From Bartonella sp. HY328 (lineage in GTDB: Bacteria; Pseudomonadota; Alphaproteobacteria; Rhizobiales; Rhizobiaceae): 64,000 bases of DNA. Of the stretch, positions 63,704 to 64,000 are shown in pieces. The notes beneath the pieces were generated by a model. The model did no database searches and had not been told where the DNA came from. It saw nothing but the letters and a program-made list of their open reading frames with translations. The DNA is taken from positions 922,501 through 986,500 of the forward strand of contig NZ_CP104883.1 in the NCBI RefSeq assembly GCF_025449335.1, read 5' to 3'. The translations under genes were made by a program, and so were the position numbers. Every line of letters begins with the position of its first letter. The stretch's first letter is position 1.

Positions 63704-63805
63704 AGAGCGCATTTCGATCTGATTGGACCAGATCAGCGCCTTAATCCCTTGTTTACACCGCGTTTTTTGTCCGAAAACCGCTTTACACTTTTCGGAAAAC
63801 GCTCT
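63704..63805 (+). repeat. RIME-like palindromic element, copy 3
   Basis: 102 bp, nearly identical to copy 1 in its right half; the left palindrome has a few changes (GATTGGACC). It begins 23 bases after the pal stop codon. Confidence 0.85.
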
Positions 63806-63830
63806 AAGATTTAAATATTTATAAAAAAAT

Positions 63831-63866
63831 AAAGGCTTATCCATTATTATGTGGGTAAGCCTTTTT
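63831..63866 (+). terminator. Terminator downstream of pal
   Basis: AAAGGCTTATCC (63831-63842) pairs with GGGTAAGCCTTT (63853-63864; one wobble) and is followed by TT. It sits between the RIME-like copy and the next gene start. Confidence 0.8.
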
Positions 63867-63893
63867 GCTAATCGCAGCTTAAATGGAAAGACC

Positions 63894-64000
63894 ATGAAGA
63901 GTGATGAACTAAATGATATAGAGCTATTACCTGCTAAAGCTGATGTATTATTGGCCCGCAAAAATTGGCTTGAAAATCTTTTAAATACGCGGCGCTTATC
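63894..64000 (+). CDS. xerC: Probable tyrosine recombinase XerC, N-terminal fragment
   Basis: The frame runs off the window after 35 codons. The visible part, MKSDELNDIELLPAKADV followed by LLARKNWLENLLNTRRLS-like sequence, matches the start of XerC/XerD core-binding domains (typically 'L-A-x-W-L-x-x-L-x-x-E-R-R-L-S'). GGAAAG lies before the ATG. XerC resolves chromosome dimers at dif with XerD. The call rests on a short match. Confidence 0.5.
   Translation, partial: MKSDELNDIELLPAKADVLLARKNWLENLLNTRRL

Overview
The window looks like the chromosome of a low-GC, probably host-associated member of the Rhizobiales (Hyphomicrobiales), close to the Bartonella/Brucella side of the order. This rests on a DivL-type kinase with tyrosine at the phosphoacceptor position, a class I lysyl-tRNA synthetase, a TsaE-sugar kinase fusion, an Omp16-like Pal, a hemC-hemD-mic60-hemY cluster divergent from tsaD-gpsA, a ybhL-type leader, and three RIME-like palindromic elements. 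Intergenic DNA is AT-rich and often long. Several usual neighbours are missing (metK after the PraR-like gene, murU after tsaE, ybgF after pal), which points to rearrangement. The species cannot be named from the sequence alone.

Layout. 0.5-10.6 kb: lnt and a PraR-like regulator; then, on the minus strand, a secreted parvulin, tsaE fused to a kinase, divL and ahcY. 10.8-14.8 kb: an MFS pump divergent from a tetR-aldolase-acetyltransferase operon over tandem operators, then a TerB-like gene. 15-18.5 kb: lysK and prfC. 19.3-24 kb: a 1068-aa autotransporter, a zinc-ribbon protein and a Bax-inhibitor-1 family protein. 24.3-34.1 kb: a YbbA/YbbP-like ABC system, lepA, two minus-strand genes of unknown function (one split by a stop codon), a TesA-like esterase, a tiny membrane ORF and rpoH. 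35-39.3 kb: thiD, an EmrB-like pump and gdhA. 39.6-48.1 kb: the haem cluster, tsaD-gpsA-yciI and an EVE-domain gene.

48.1-62.6 kb is a nearly continuous urea module: urease structural and maturation genes (ureD-A-J-B-C-E-F-G), a divergently placed hybrid kinase/LuxR-type regulator pair, and a complete high-affinity urea ABC importer (urtABCDE). Together they import urea, sense something related to it or to nitrogen state, and release ammonia. gdhA at 38 kb could assimilate that ammonia. The window ends with tRNA-Gln(CUG), pal and the first codons of a probable xerC.

The least explained parts are a secreted protein with two DUF4375-like domains beside a SUKH-like gene broken by one in-frame TAA (29.8-31.7 kb), a 24-codon single-pass membrane ORF (32.9 kb), a perfect 16-bp palindrome in the kinase-urtA divergent promoter region, and the repeat-rich autotransporter passenger.
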